Positions 25,661 to 35,691 are shown, counted from the stretch's first letter. The stretch: 64,000 nucleotides of DNA from Rubripirellula tenax (GCF_007860125.1 NZ_SJPW01000003.1:768764-832763), one strand, 5' to 3'. Notes: generated by a model not told the origin, from the sequence alone. Translations and numbers: made by a program.

Positions 25661-27025
25661 CTAAGCCGCAGCAGCTTGGGGTGTCGCGGATTCCATCTTC
25701 TCTTTGAGTACTTCGACCGCTCGCCGCAATTGCGGGTCGATGGTGGTGCTGGATTCCGCATTGGGGTCCAACACCTCGTCGACGACCAAGGCGGGATAGG
25801 CCGATTCGGACCAACGTTGGGAAACTTTCAGCAGGCTCGCTTCGTCCAATTCGACCAGCATCGTGTCGTTGGGCGTGACACCCCATTCGTCTTCCGGTTT
25901 AGCGTCCGTGGCGCGATGGATGTTGGCGCCGCTGGGTCGGTAATACCTTGCCACGGTCAAACGAAGGGCGCTGCGTCCGTATTGCAACGGCAAGATGTTC
26001 TGTACGGTGCCTTTGCCAAAGCTTCGAGTTCCGACGATTGTCGCGCGGTTGTTGTCCTGCAAACATGCGGCAACGATTTCCGAGGCACTAGCCGAATTGC
26101 CATCGATCAGAATTGCGATCGGGATTTTTGAATCGACCAAGGTGCCTCCATTGGCGTCAAAATTGGATTCGATCACACCGCCGCGCGTTCGTGTCGAAAC
26201 GATGTTGCCCGAATCCAAAAACATGTCTGCGATGTCGGCCGCCGTGTGCAACAGCCCGCCACCGTTGCCGCGAAGATCGAACACGAGCGCGCGATAGTTG
26301 TTGTCCAGTCCTTTCAGCGCCGCCGTCATCTCGTCCGTCGACTTGTCACCAAAACTTGTCAATCGAATGTAGGCGATCGTCGGATCCTCGCGCAGCCGAA
26401 ACACCCAACGATCATTTTCGTCGCGATAGTCGCCCGCCACCGATTCCAGTTCGATGCGGGCTCGCTGGACGACCAAGTCTTTGATTTCAAAAACGGGTTC
26501 AGCGACGTTTTCGTTGGATGATGCGTCGACGTTTTCAGTCTTTGCCAGTCGTTTGACGCTGACATTGACCGACGTGCCGATCGGTCCCCGCAACCGTGTG
26601 CTGACATCCGGAAGCGGCATCTTGGAAACGTCTTCGTTGTCGACTCGCACGATCAGGTCGCCCGGTCGAAAACCGGCCTTCAGCGCTGGCGATCCCACCA
26701 ATGGCGTTTTGACTCGGACCGGACCGCCGTCTTCCGATGCTTCGACAAAAATACCAATGCCGGCAAATTCTTGATTGATGCTGTCTTGAAATGTGACGTA
26801 ATCGTCGCCGGGGATGTATTCGCTGTTTTCATCCAGCGTTGACGTCATGCCGTTCATCGCCGCGGTCAGTAATTCGTCGTCGTCCACGGGATCGACGTAG
26901 AACATATCGATCAGATTCAAGGCGTCACCAACGATCATCGCCGGACGAACCCGCCGATGGGTCGAATAACACAGCAGACTGATCGCGGCTGCGATGATAA
27001 TGATGTTTAAATTGCGAGGGGGCAT
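25661..27025 (-). CDS. C-terminal processing protease (S41, CtpA-like)
   Basis: A 454-residue protein with an N-terminal membrane anchor or signal (NIIIIAAAISLLCY). A PDZ domain spans about 90-165 (GSPALKAGFRPGDLIVRVDNEDV). The protease domain has ALVFDLRGNGGGLL, the serine loop NSASASEIVA (310-319) and the catalytic lysine in GTRSFGKGT (Lys338). Such proteases process C termini of envelope proteins. The C-terminal 60 residues are charged. Upstream gene is the membrane protein at 27157-28422 on the same strand, 131 bases away. Confidence 0.94.
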   Translation of the reverse strand: MPPRNLNIIIIAAAISLLCYSTHRRVRPAMIVGDALNLIDMFYVDPVDDDELLTAAMNGMTSTLDENSEYIPGDDYVTFQDSINQEFAGIGIFVEASEDGGPVRVKTPLVGSPALKAGFRPGDLIVRVDNEDVSKMPLPDVSTRLRGPIGTSVNVSVKRLAKTENVDASSNENVAEPVFEIKDLVVQRARIELESVAGDYRDENDRWVFRLREDPTIAYIRLTSFGDKSTDEMTAALKGLDNNYRALVFDLRGNGGGLLHTAADIADMFLDSGNIVSTRTRGGVIESNFDANGGTLVDSKIPIAILIDGNSASASEIVAACLQDNNRATIVGTRSFGKGTVQNILPLQYGRSALRLTVARYYRPSGANIHRATDAKPEDEWGVTPNDTMLVELDEASLLKVSQRWSESAYPALVVDEVLDPNAESSTTIDPQLRRAVEVLKEKMESATPQAAAA

Positions 27026-27156
27026 AGCAGACCAGGGCGTCGAAACGGCAATATTTAGATCTCGCGTATTTTACGCCCTCGGGTCGAACGACCGTAGACC
27101 TGCACGATGGTTTCCCGGTATTCGCCGCCGCACGTACCCATGCTGTCCTCACGGTC

Positions 27157-28422
27157 CTACGTTCCGCCCAAAAACGGCACCGGAATCAAAATCGCATGCT
27201 GTTGAACCCACGTCTGCAGTCCGTCCCAACTGGTGTACTGGCTGACGTAGACGAACAACAGGTACACCGCGACCACCGGTACCAACAACACGCGAACGGT
27301 CCGTCGCGAGATCGTTGCCCAGCGGCCGACGGGTTCCGGCCGCGATCGGGCGCGGCGAAGGGCCAATCCCTCGGCGATTCGCGCCGGCAGGATGAACGCG
27401 ACGAAAATCAAGCACGGTAACCACACGACTTCGCGAGGCGTGGCTTCGATCTTCAACAGGTACAAGGGGATCGGCAAGATCACTAAACCGCAAACCATCG
27501 CCGCCAACCAAGCCCACGGTGCGCGACGAAAATCACTGCGGATGCGGCGGACCTCGAATAGCGCGCCGATACGATTCTCCGCCGCAAAGTGTGCTTGCAA
27601 CATCGGCAAGTACATCAGCGCAATGCCCAAAAGCACCAACGAGACGAAGCCGACCAAGCCCGCCAAGCCGGTTTCACCATTGCGAAACGCGGCGATGATG
27701 ATCATCGCGGGAATCAACCAAACCAAAGTCCCCAACGCGCCGCGAAGTCCCAACCAAAAGTAGGTTGGCAGATTCAATGAAACGGTGAAGTCCCACAATC
27801 GATCGGGCATCGAAGTCCACGTCGATGGTCGCCATGCCTGTTTCACGAAACGTTTCGGTTCCGGCCACAGGTAGTGGCGAAGTTTGCCGCCTCGGACCCA
27901 CGCCCACAACAAATACCCCGTCGCGAATAGCGACGCGGCGATGGCGGCGACGCGGATCATGGCGGCCTGGTTCGATCCCGGCTGTATCAACGAAGCGACC
28001 GATTCCCAATGCGTTAGCAATTGTGTCGGCAGGGCGGCGATCAACACGGCTAGCAGCGTCATGCCGATCTGGCCTGCTTCACTCAACTTGGGCAACGCAT
28101 CGCGAAACTTTGCGCCCGATGCCAGGCCACCGCTAACGGACAACAAATAGCCGAACGCGATCAACTGAAGAAGCGGTATCGCAGTCAAGATTGCAAGCAA
28201 CACAATCAGGGATGCGATACAGAATGAACCACGGGCGGCCCACGCGATCGCCGCGCCGCACCGTCGAAGTTTGCCTGGCCGCACAAGCGTTGCGACGATG
28301 GGTGGTTCGTCATCGGGAATTTCGCCGATGATCATTTGCTCGGCAATCGATTGTTCGGTAGTGAGAATCGCTTGGCTCACGGTCACGCCTAGGTTGTGTG
28401 GAACTCTCAAATGGCTCGGCAA
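27157..28422 (-). CDS. polytopic membrane protein of unknown function (DUF4013-like)
   Basis: A 421-residue protein with about eight membrane segments after a 60-residue hydrophilic lead. The stretch LLQLIAFGYLLSVSGGLASG resembles DUF4013 membrane proteins, but I cannot place it surely. Long loops with WPEPKRFVKQAWRP and AENRIGALFEVRRIRSDFRRAP are charged. No catalytic motif is seen. Alternative starts lie at codons 30 or so. Divergent from the small secreted protein gene with a 203-bp gap holding no visible element. Confidence 0.7.
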   Translation of the reverse strand: MPSHLRVPHNLGVTVSQAILTTEQSIAEQMIIGEIPDDEPPIVATLVRPGKLRRCGAAIAWAARGSFCIASLIVLLAILTAIPLLQLIAFGYLLSVSGGLASGAKFRDALPKLSEAGQIGMTLLAVLIAALPTQLLTHWESVASLIQPGSNQAAMIRVAAIAASLFATGYLLWAWVRGGKLRHYLWPEPKRFVKQAWRPSTWTSMPDRLWDFTVSLNLPTYFWLGLRGALGTLVWLIPAMIIIAAFRNGETGLAGLVGFVSLVLLGIALMYLPMLQAHFAAENRIGALFEVRRIRSDFRRAPWAWLAAMVCGLVILPIPLYLLKIEATPREVVWLPCLIFVAFILPARIAEGLALRRARSRPEPVGRWATISRRTVRVLLVPVVAVYLLFVYVSQYTSWDGLQTWVQQHAILIPVPFLGGT

Positions 28423-28625
28423 CCGCTTCGGCTAAGTCGAAACCGGAGGCTTGCGCAGCGGAATGTCTTCGTGATTCGTGTTCTGCGTTCCCATCTTGGC
28501 TGCCGAGGCTAGCGACTGGGTAAGATTTTCTAAAGAAACCAACAAGTCTGGTCGATCTAGGTTTAATGTTCAGTCTGTCGTGGGGGGATACTCGTACAGG
28601 CACCGAGACGTCCTCGATTCAATTC

Positions 28626-29000
28626 ATGCCCAAATTACGCCCCCACTTTGCCGCTTTGATGCTCGCATTCGCCGTTTCTTTCGGTCAATGTGGATGTGTC
28701 GCGTTGAACATTCCCAGCGAGCGAGCGCATGATCCGGCCGACGCTGGTGGCATCTTAGGGCCCTGGAAGAAGGGCGGCGCAAGCACCGCTTCTCAACACA
28801 CCGTTTTCGACGAATTCACGAATGATTCGTACTCGGGTGACCCGTCTTGCAGCGACGGTGGCGCGCTGGGCTTTGATCCGTTCGACCCCAATGCGATCGA
28901 GGGAGGCCAAACTGAGCCCCCCGAAGTGCCATGGCCTCGCTTTCACCCCGTTCCGACGCGACCCGTCTTCGGTGCGATGCCGACGGCCGATGGCCACTGA
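28626..29000 (+). CDS. small secreted or lipoprotein, unknown function
   Basis: A 124-residue protein with a strong signal peptide (LRPHFAALMLAFAVSFGQCGC). The cysteines near residues 23 and 25 suggest a lipoprotein, but the lipobox is poor. The mature part is rich in Pro, Gly and acidic residues (WPRFHPVPTRPVFGAMP) and probably disordered. The ATG at the signal peptide is preferred to one 20 codons upstream. It lies upstream of the HtrA gene on the same strand. Confidence 0.65.
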   Translation: MPKLRPHFAALMLAFAVSFGQCGCVALNIPSERAHDPADAGGILGPWKKGGASTASQHTVFDEFTNDSYSGDPSCSDGGALGFDPFDPNAIEGGQTEPPEVPWPRFHPVPTRPVFGAMPTADGH

Positions 29001-29141
29001 ATCCCGGCGGAATTCCGTGCATTTCCGAATTTGAATCCTCACTCGAGGCTGAGAATTGGTCATTGGGGGTACCCGAGTGTTAAGGTTGGTAAACCTTGCG
29101 GCGTGATCCCCCGTTGGTCAAGGTCGGCGCCGGATTGTTCC

Positions 29142-29218
29142 GATGCAAACAGCCATACCGGTCATGCCGGTGGAGATGAAGGCGGACCGATCGTCAAGTC
29201 CGCCTGAAGGTTTGCATC
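29142..29218 (+). promoter_or_regulatory. structured leader (three-way junction) before htrA-like gene
   Basis: GATGCAAAC (29142-29150) pairs perfectly with GTTTGCATC (29210-29218), closing a 77-base element with two inner hairpins: ACCGG-TCATG-CCGGT (29157-29171) and GGCGGAC / GTCCGCC (29181-29204). The closing helix ends three bases before the ATG, so the fold would hide the start region, and the only SD-like GAAGG lies in the junction. It matches no riboswitch class I can recall. Folding and function are inferred from base pairing only. Confidence 0.5.
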
Positions 29219-29221
29219 CGA

Positions 29222-30649
29222 ATGATTCGGGTACGGGAACTAATGCGACTGAACAAACAAGCATCCCGCGCCGCGTTCTGTCTGATGACCGCCGCCGCAT
29301 TCGTCGGCACGTTGGTCATGGCAGAAACGTCGGCCGGTCAATCGCCATCGCGACGAGTTTCCGATATTCGTGAAACCCCGACCGTTTTGGCTATTCGACG
29401 AGTCTCACCGGCCGTCGTCAATATTCATGGTCAGAAAACGGTTCGCTCTACCGCAGCCGGAATGGCCGGTGCCGAAGGCCCTGAGTCGTTTCGCCAAGTC
29501 AACGGCATGGGCACCGGAGTCGTCATCGATCCGCGTGGCTATGTGATCACCAACTATCACGTCGTCGAAGATGTCGACGACATCCAAGTCACGCTGGCGT
29601 CCGGCGAGACCACGACGGCCGAGTTGGTATCCGCAAGAATTCGCAACGACTTAGCATTGATCAAAGTCAACGTTCGCGATCCTTTGCCCACCATCCCTCG
29701 CGGGACCAGCAGCGATTTGATGATCGGCGAGAGTGTGATCGCGATCGGTAACGCGTACGGCTATGTCCACACCAGCACACAAGGCATCATCAGCGCTCTG
29801 CACCGCGACGTGCCCGTCAACGATACGCAAGAGTACCGTGACCTGATTCAAATCAGTGCCGGAATTAACCCAGGCAACTCGGGTGGACCGCTACTGAACA
29901 TCACCGGTGAAATGATCGGTGTGAACGTTGCGGTTCGTGTCGGTGCACAACAGATCGCGTTTGCGATTCCGATCGATCAAGTGATCGAGGTTGTGACCGA
30001 GATGATCGAACAACATAATGAAAGTCGTTTGTCGACCGGCTTGCGAGCCAGCGGCGGACCGCGCGACGGCGACGGTGTTACCATCGCCAATGTCTCCGCC
30101 AGCAGTCCAGCCGCACGGGAGGGATTGAAGCCAGGAGACCGCGTGGTCCGCGTTGGCTCGCAACCGATCAACAGCCGATTGGACTTCGCATTAGCGATGC
30201 TCGATTCCAACCCCGGTTCACCGCTCGAATTGGGCATCGAACGATCGGGCAAGCGAATCGATCTTGCGGTCGTCGGCGAAGGGGCGACTTCCAACAACCA
30301 ATCGGTGGCCGAACTTGCTTGGAACGTCCTGGGCATTCAAGCCAAGCCCGTTGCCGATGCAACCATGCGTCGTCTGAACCAGCGGATGAAGACGCCTTAT
30401 CGCGGCGGACTCTACATCACTCGCGTCCGTCCCGGTTCGGCCGCCGATCACCAGGGCATTGCCGCCGGTGATGTGCTGTTGGGCATCCACGGTTGGCAAA
30501 CGTCGTCGATGAATGATTTGGCCGGCATCTTGGAACATCCCGACATGCAACGTGGACCGCGAGCCAAGTTCTACTTGGTTCGCAAAGAACAAACGTTGTT
30601 CGGGCATCTGCAATTGGCGGCCCAGCCGACGGCGACCGTGCGGCACTAG
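29222..30649 (+). CDS. HtrA/DegP-type serine protease with two PDZ domains
   Basis: A 475-residue periplasmic protease/chaperone of family S1C. A signal peptide ends near residue 38. The catalytic triad is His113 (TNYHVVED), Asp143 (RNDLALIKV) and Ser220 (INPGNSGGPLL). PDZ1 spans about 275-355 (SSPAAREGLKPGDRVVRV) and PDZ2 about 380-465 (RPGSAADHQGIAAGDVLLGIHGW). An ATG seven codons further in would also keep the signal peptide. Length and layout are normal. The leader can form an unusual junction, suggesting control at translation. Confidence 0.94.
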   Translation: MIRVRELMRLNKQASRAAFCLMTAAAFVGTLVMAETSAGQSPSRRVSDIRETPTVLAIRRVSPAVVNIHGQKTVRSTAAGMAGAEGPESFRQVNGMGTGVVIDPRGYVITNYHVVEDVDDIQVTLASGETTTAELVSARIRNDLALIKVNVRDPLPTIPRGTSSDLMIGESVIAIGNAYGYVHTSTQGIISALHRDVPVNDTQEYRDLIQISAGINPGNSGGPLLNITGEMIGVNVAVRVGAQQIAFAIPIDQVIEVVTEMIEQHNESRLSTGLRASGGPRDGDGVTIANVSASSPAAREGLKPGDRVVRVGSQPINSRLDFALAMLDSNPGSPLELGIERSGKRIDLAVVGEGATSNNQSVAELAWNVLGIQAKPVADATMRRLNQRMKTPYRGGLYITRVRPGSAADHQGIAAGDVLLGIHGWQTSSMNDLAGILEHPDMQRGPRAKFYLVRKEQTLFGHLQLAAQPTATVRH

Positions 30650-30817
30650 TTTGCACCGAACCGACCCTGTTTCGACCTTGTAAGCCATCGCTCACGTCCC
30701 GGGGTAAACTCGATCGCGCTTCCCGCAGCCGACGAGTTTGCCGACCCAGCTGGGACGAGAGCGGTGGCTGCAATGACAATGGGCTGGTGAGCGCGCGAAT
30801 GGCCCGTCTGGGTCAAA

Positions 30818-31615
30818 TCAAAGAAGTTCGATCACGGCTTCGATCTCGGGCGCTCCATAGGTTGACGATCCTGTTCGAACAACCAAATTCTCGTCCACTT
30901 TGTAGACACCCTCGTGGTGTGTGTGCCCGCAAAACACTTCGACGCGGATGCTCGGGTGCAATTGGTTGTAACTTGTCAGCACCCGGCCGATCTCGCCACA
31001 CACGAACGATGGCGCCCAATCGTCGTCGGCCGTTCGGCCTTCGTACCAGCACGCTTCTCGGTACGGTGGCAAGTGCGTCAGCACGATGACTTGTCGTGCA
31101 TGTGGCGGCAACGATGCCATCTTGTCTTCCAATCGCTCGGCCGATTCTCGGCCCAATTGGGCAAGCTGGTCTTTCAGATGCTCTTTTGGCAATCGGCTGA
31201 GATCTTCGATCATATCGAAGTCGCGAAGCCGGATCGGCGACGCGTCAAAATCGCCGACCGTCGCATCGCCCCAGCCGTCTTCGCCAATCAAGAACACGCC
31301 AACGGTCAGCTCGATCGGTTGACAGTCCGTCAAATAGACAAGCCGTTGATCGTCTCGCGTCGCGGCGATCACATCGCGGCGGGTGTCGGCAATCGATCGG
31401 TGATAGAAGTCATGATTTCCCAGCACAAAATAAACCGGCACATCCACCGCAGCGGCCAAGCGGCGCAGTTGGACGACGACATCATCGCCTTCGGAAATGT
31501 CGCCCGTGATCCATAGACCGTCGGGCGACTTTGATGCGATGTCGGCAACCCACGATTGCCAAACCGCGGCGGGAACGTGGTCAAAATGCGGATCAGTCGT
31601 CCAAACGAATTTCAA
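30818..31615 (-). CDS. calcineurin-like metallophosphoesterase
   Basis: A 265-residue cytoplasmic protein with the complete metal-site set: DPHFDH at residue 8, GDISEGDD, GNHDFYH, THLPP and GHTHHEGVY. Substrate not predictable; the family covers protein, nucleotide and nucleic acid phosphoesters. It lies 45 bases downstream of metK on the same strand. The 168 bp between it and the HtrA gene shows nothing recognisable. Confidence 0.9.
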   Translation of the reverse strand: MKFVWTTDPHFDHVPAAVWQSWVADIASKSPDGLWITGDISEGDDVVVQLRRLAAAVDVPVYFVLGNHDFYHRSIADTRRDVIAATRDDQRLVYLTDCQPIELTVGVFLIGEDGWGDATVGDFDASPIRLRDFDMIEDLSRLPKEHLKDQLAQLGRESAERLEDKMASLPPHARQVIVLTHLPPYREACWYEGRTADDDWAPSFVCGEIGRVLTSYNQLHPSIRVEVFCGHTHHEGVYKVDENLVVRTGSSTYGAPEIEAVIELL

Positions 31616-31660
31616 CGCATCTGTCCCAGGTGCCGCCTATCAAAAATCATCGCAACGAAA

Positions 31661-32884
31661 CTAGGCCGTTGCCACGGCGCCGGCCGCCGCAGCCAGGGCT
31701 TTGGCTTTGTCGGTTTTTTCCCACGTAAAACCGTCGCCTTCGCGGCCGAAGTGACCGCCCGCGCTGGTTTCCTTGAACACGGGACGACGCAGTTTCAGGT
31801 GTTCGATGATTCCCTTGGGAGTCAACGGAAAGTGTGCTCGCACCAATTCGCACAACTGGGCGTCGTCGATTTTGCCGGTGCCTTCGGTGTCGACATTGAC
31901 GCTGACGGGTTCGACGACACCGATTGCGTAGGCCAATTGGACTTCGCATCGTTCTGCCAAACCGGATGCAACGATGTTCTTGGCGACGTAACGCGCCATG
32001 TAAGCGGCCGAACGGTCCACCTTGGTGCTGTCCTTGCCGCTAAACGCGCCACCACCGTGACGACCCCAACCACCATAGGTGTCGACGATGATCTTTCGAC
32101 CGGTCAAACCACAATCGCCGTGCGGTCCGCCGATGACGAACTTGCCGGTCGGGTTGATGTGGTAGTTGATGTCGCCCTTGATCAAGTTCGCCGGCAACAA
32201 CGGTTCGATGATCTTCTTGATGATAAAGGCTTTGATTTCATCATTGGTGACCTCGGGGTTGTGTTGCGCGCTAACAACCACGGTGTCGATGCGGATCGGC
32301 GTGTTGCCTTCGTATTCGACGGTAACTTGCGCCTTATTGTCTGGACGCAGCCAATCCACTTCTTTCGCGAAGCGTGCTTCGGTCAAACGGTTGATGATGC
32401 GGTGCGACAGCGAGATCGGCAGTGGCATCAATTCGGGTGTGTCTTTGCATGCGTAACCGAACATCAAACCTTGGTCGCCGGCGCCTTCGCGGTCGACGCC
32501 TTGGGCGATGTCAGGGCTTTGCGTGTCAAGCGACACCATCACCGAACAGGTGTTACCGCTGATGCCGAAATCGTCGTCGGTGTAACCGACTTCGTTGATG
32601 ACGCCGCGAACCACGTCGGAGTAATTGATTTTTGCCTTGGTCGTGATTTCGCCGGCAATGATGGCGATACCGGTGGTGACCATCGTTTCGCAGGCAACGC
32701 GGCTGTTGGGATCTTCGGCCAACAGCGCGTCGAGGATTCCGTCGGAAATTCGGTCGGCCAGCTTGTCGGGGTGTCCCATGCTGACCGATTCACTGGTAAA
32801 CAGATAGCGAGCGGTTGTCACGACGGCTTTCTCCGGGCTTTCGTCCCTGTCGGGACGCTGAGGGTCTAAAATAAAGTCAGCCAT
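31661..32884 (-). CDS. metK: S-adenosylmethionine synthetase
   Basis: Makes SAM from methionine and ATP. The 407 residues show [53 protein letters not shown] and [22 protein letters not shown], the family signatures in order. The first 20 residues are an extra lead rich in Asp, Pro and Arg before [10 protein letters not shown]. No SAM-sensing element was recognised upstream, and the gap to the divergent vWA gene is short. Confidence 0.97.
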   Translation of the reverse strand: MADFILDPQRPDRDESPEKAVVTTARYLFTSESVSMGHPDKLADRISDGILDALLAEDPNSRVACETMVTTGIAIIAGEITTKAKINYSDVVRGVINEVGYTDDDFGISGNTCSVMVSLDTQSPDIAQGVDREGAGDQGLMFGYACKDTPELMPLPISLSHRIINRLTEARFAKEVDWLRPDNKAQVTVEYEGNTPIRIDTVVVSAQHNPEVTNDEIKAFIIKKIIEPLLPANLIKGDINYHINPTGKFVIGGPHGDCGLTGRKIIVDTYGGWGRHGGGAFSGKDSTKVDRSAAYMARYVAKNIVASGLAERCEVQLAYAIGVVEPVSVNVDTEGTGKIDDAQLCELVRAHFPLTPKGIIEHLKLRRPVFKETSAGGHFGREGDGFTWEKTDKAKALAAAAGAVATA

Positions 32885-32957
32885 AGGCTACTTGCCGGAC
32901 GTCGCTCTGAGAAGCGGCAATCCGCGTGTTCTGGTCGATCGGATCTCCCTCTGCGAT

Positions 32958-33962
32958 ATGACAACTCCGCCGCCCGTTGACTTACAACCCTCGCCGCCCG
33001 CTTGGCCGGCGCTGGTGATGTCGTTGGTCTTTCACGTCATTTTGTTGACGCTGGTCGGGTTGATTTGGACCTCCGCGGCCAGCGGAACCGGCGAAATCGA
33101 AGATCGGCCGGTCGGCATCGCGCTGGTCCACCGAATGCCCGATCGCGACATTTACGCCCCTCCGACGCCGACTCCCACGGACCCAGAATCGACCGAAACG
33201 TCGGAATCGGCCGCCGCCGCCAGCATTGCCGCGCCGCCGGCCGATTTATCGCCGCCGATCGATTTGGACGGCATCTTGAAGGCGATCCAGTCCACTCCAT
33301 CGGCCGTTTCGGGTACCGGAATGGCCGGAGACACGAAATTCGACGGCGACGCATTCGGTCCGGGTCGCGGCGAATCCAAGGCCGGCGATCGTGGCCAAAC
33401 GACGGCCATGGTCTTCGGCGTATCGGGCAGCGGTTCACGATTCGTCTATGTCTTCGACCGCAGTGACAGCATGAACGGGTTCAGCGGCAAGCCCTTGCGA
33501 GCGGCCAAGGCCGAATTGATCCGTTCACTACGATCACTCAGCGACAAACAGCGTTTCCAGTTGATTTTCTATAACGACAAGCCGACGCCGTTTCGGATGT
33601 CGGGCGTGCCGTTGCAAATGATGGCTGGCGACGAACCCAACGTCGTGTCGGCCGAGCGCTATATCAACTCGATCACCGCATTCGGCGGAACCGAGCACGA
33701 AACGGCGATCAAGATGGCGCTGAAATTATCGCCGGACGTGATCTTCTTTTTGACCGATGCGCGCATCCCGCGACTATCCGGCGCCGAACTACGAGCGATC
33801 CAGTCACGGGCCCAGCAAGCCGGCACGACGATCCATGCGATCGAATTCGGTCCCGATTCGATCGCACCGAGTGACAGTTTTCTTCGCGACTTGGCGGCCA
33901 TGAATCAGGGCCAATACCAATATGTCAACATCCGAAACTTGCAAACATCGACTGCACCATGA
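32958..33962 (+). CDS. membrane-anchored von Willebrand factor A domain protein
   Basis: A 334-residue protein with one N-terminal membrane segment (LVMSLVFHVILLTLVGLIW), a Pro/Thr/Ser/Ala-rich linker, and a vWA domain from about residue 170: RFVYVFDRSDSMNGFSG is the MIDAS DxSxS motif, with ITAFGGTEHETAI and VIFFLTDARIP later. Such proteins bind partners through a metal site outside the membrane. The ATG MTTPPPVDL is preferred over one 22 codons upstream. It overlaps the next gene by 4 bases (ATGA). Confidence 0.85.
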   Translation: MTTPPPVDLQPSPPAWPALVMSLVFHVILLTLVGLIWTSAASGTGEIEDRPVGIALVHRMPDRDIYAPPTPTPTDPESTETSESAAAASIAAPPADLSPPIDLDGILKAIQSTPSAVSGTGMAGDTKFDGDAFGPGRGESKAGDRGQTTAMVFGVSGSGSRFVYVFDRSDSMNGFSGKPLRAAKAELIRSLRSLSDKQRFQLIFYNDKPTPFRMSGVPLQMMAGDEPNVVSAERYINSITAFGGTEHETAIKMALKLSPDVIFFLTDARIPRLSGAELRAIQSRAQQAGTTIHAIEFGPDSIAPSDSFLRDLAAMNQGQYQYVNIRNLQTSTAP

Positions 33963-34870
33963 CGTTCGCTCGTTCGTTGATCGTCGTGTTCTTGGTCGCC
34001 ATCACAGCGATCGCAAGCGGCCAATCCGTGGCCGATCGCATTTGGGTGCAACCGTTGCCACGCATTCGCACGCAAAGCAATTGGTACCCCCGCGCGATCG
34101 AAACGATCGATGGAAGGATCGTCGACTTCGATAACGAAAAAATGCGGATCGTGATTGAGGGTGACGAAGTGGAAACCCTGATCGCGGCGTCGCGAGTGAT
34201 CTGGGTTCAGCCCGGGGAAGTATCGGCGGTGCAAAAGGCGGCGATCGAGAACTTTGATGCAAAACGATACGCCGAGGCACTGCAAGCGCTGCCGGGGTTG
34301 TTGAAAGAACGGCCGCCCGTTTGGCGACAACAGTGGTTGACGATGATGGCCGCAAACGCCTCGCGAGAGACACTGCGCGGCGACATCGCGATCGAACTGG
34401 TATCCCAGATCGATCGTCGCGGGCTGCCGCCGTTGGTCACGGCATGGTTTCCAATCGCTTGGCAGAACGGCAGCCAACCCGCCGCCATCGTCCAAGCGGC
34501 CCAAAAACGTTTGCAAGATGACTCGCCGGCGGTACGGTTGGTCGCGGCTAGTTGGTTGTTATCGTCGGCCGATCGAAGCGACGCTTCGTCGGTGCTGAAC
34601 TTGCTGGCGGGGCAAACCGATCGCCCTGAAATCGCGTCGTTGGCAAGGTGTGTTCTATGGCGAACGGCAACACCGCCCGAAGTCGCTGCCTCGGTCGATA
34701 AGTGGCAACAAGAACTGAATCAATTGCCCATGGTTCTTCAGACCGGACCGATGACGGGGTTGGCCGACAAGTTCGAATCCGCCGGCCAAATCGAAGCCGC
34801 CAAAGTGTTGCGGCTGCAATTGGAATTGACGCCGATTCATCCGTCGCCGCTGGTGCCAAGTTCCAAGTGA
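33959..34870 (+). CDS. secreted repeat-helical protein, partner of the vWA protein
   Basis: A 303-residue protein with a signal peptide (about 1-22). Residues 30-85 form a small beta-rich unit (TIDGRIVDFDNEKMRIVIEGDEV) and the rest is helical with a HEAT/TPR-like pattern (DDSPAVRLVAASWLL, SLARCVLWRTATPPE). The family is not recognised. Coupling to the vWA gene through overlapping stop and start suggests a shared complex at the membrane. Its 3' end overlaps the convergent glycosyltransferase gene by 34 bases. Confidence 0.75.
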   Translation: MTFARSLIVVFLVAITAIASGQSVADRIWVQPLPRIRTQSNWYPRAIETIDGRIVDFDNEKMRIVIEGDEVETLIAASRVIWVQPGEVSAVQKAAIENFDAKRYAEALQALPGLLKERPPVWRQQWLTMMAANASRETLRGDIAIELVSQIDRRGLPPLVTAWFPIAWQNGSQPAAIVQAAQKRLQDDSPAVRLVAASWLLSSADRSDASSVLNLLAGQTDRPEIASLARCVLWRTATPPEVAASVDKWQQELNQLPMVLQTGPMTGLADKFESAGQIEAAKVLRLQLELTPIHPSPLVPSSK

Positions 34871-35691
34871 ACTTCCTCGGCGAATGTCGTTTCATCAAGT
34901 CGTTCGGAACGAACGTCATCGTTCACCAAAATTCGTTGAAAGAACAACATCAAAAGCGTACACAAATAACGTCGCCCCATTTCACGCATCCGCAAATTGG
35001 TGGATCCCCAAGTGCGGCCTTCCCAGCCGATCGGAATCTCGACGATGCGATAACCGGCGATCAACGCGCTTAACGACATTTCCAACGTGATGTTGAAGTG
35101 GCACGTTTTGTAGGGCCCACAGGTTCGGACGACATCGCGTCGGTATGCCTTGAACGCGTTGGTCAAGTCATTCATATTGGTCCAAAACATCCACTGGATC
35201 GCTTTGTTGACAATGCGATTGACCCACAGTTTTGTCGGTGGATAGTTTCGGACATTCGATCCGTCGATGAAGCGTGATCCAAAGACACAGTCGTATCCTT
35301 CGCGGATCTTTTCGAAGTACCGCAGCGCATCTTCGGGATGGTCCGAACGATCGGCCATGTAAACGATCATCACGTCGCCGCTCGCAAATTCCAACCCGGT
35401 CCTTACGGCCCGTCCGAATCCGCCCGGCGGATGACGGCGAATCAATCGCACCACGTCGGGATGACGTTGGATTCGTATCAGGACTTCCGCTTCGGTGTCG
35501 TCACTGCTGTTATCGTTGACGACGATGATCTCGGTGCGAATGCCGGCAGCCGAAACGATGCATTCGATCAAATCGTCCAGGCATGGTCCAATGTTCTTCT
35601 CTTCGTTGTAGGCCGGAATGACGATCGAAAGCTCAGGCACGTCACGCGTCTCATTCATCGGTGACACCCTTCTGCTTATAGATATCGACAA
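34837..35691 (-). CDS. family 2 glycosyltransferase, dolichol-phosphate-mannose-synthase-like
   Basis: A 284-residue soluble GT-A enzyme: LSIVIPAYNEEKNIGPCLDD, VVNDNSSDDTEAEV, GRAVRTGLEFASGD and the metal motif VYMADRSDHPED, then GSRFIDGSNV. This resembles DPM1-type enzymes that load a sugar on a polyprenyl phosphate, which matches the GT39-like enzyme encoded just upstream and overlapping it. The likely start is Met12 (MNETRDVPE, 35658); the longer form overlaps the upstream gene by 41 bases. Confidence 0.9.
   Translation of the reverse strand: MSISISRRVSPMNETRDVPELSIVIPAYNEEKNIGPCLDDLIECIVSAAGIRTEIIVVNDNSSDDTEAEVLIRIQRHPDVVRLIRRHPPGGFGRAVRTGLEFASGDVMIVYMADRSDHPEDALRYFEKIREGYDCVFGSRFIDGSNVRNYPPTKLWVNRIVNKAIQWMFWTNMNDLTNAFKAYRRDVVRTCGPYKTCHFNITLEMSLSALIAGYRIVEIPIGWEGRTWGSTNLRMREMGRRYLCTLLMLFFQRILVNDDVRSERLDETTFAEEVHLELGTSGDG

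Noticed and set aside
29142-29218. Hammerhead ribozyme or known riboswitch in the htrA leader
   Set aside because: The junction lacks CTGATGA and GAAA core strands, and no TPP, purine, c-di-GMP or fluoride class consensus is visible.
31556-32869. Open frame of 437 codons on the plus strand
   Set aside because: It is antisense to metK and the phosphoesterase, and its composition is that of a shadow frame.
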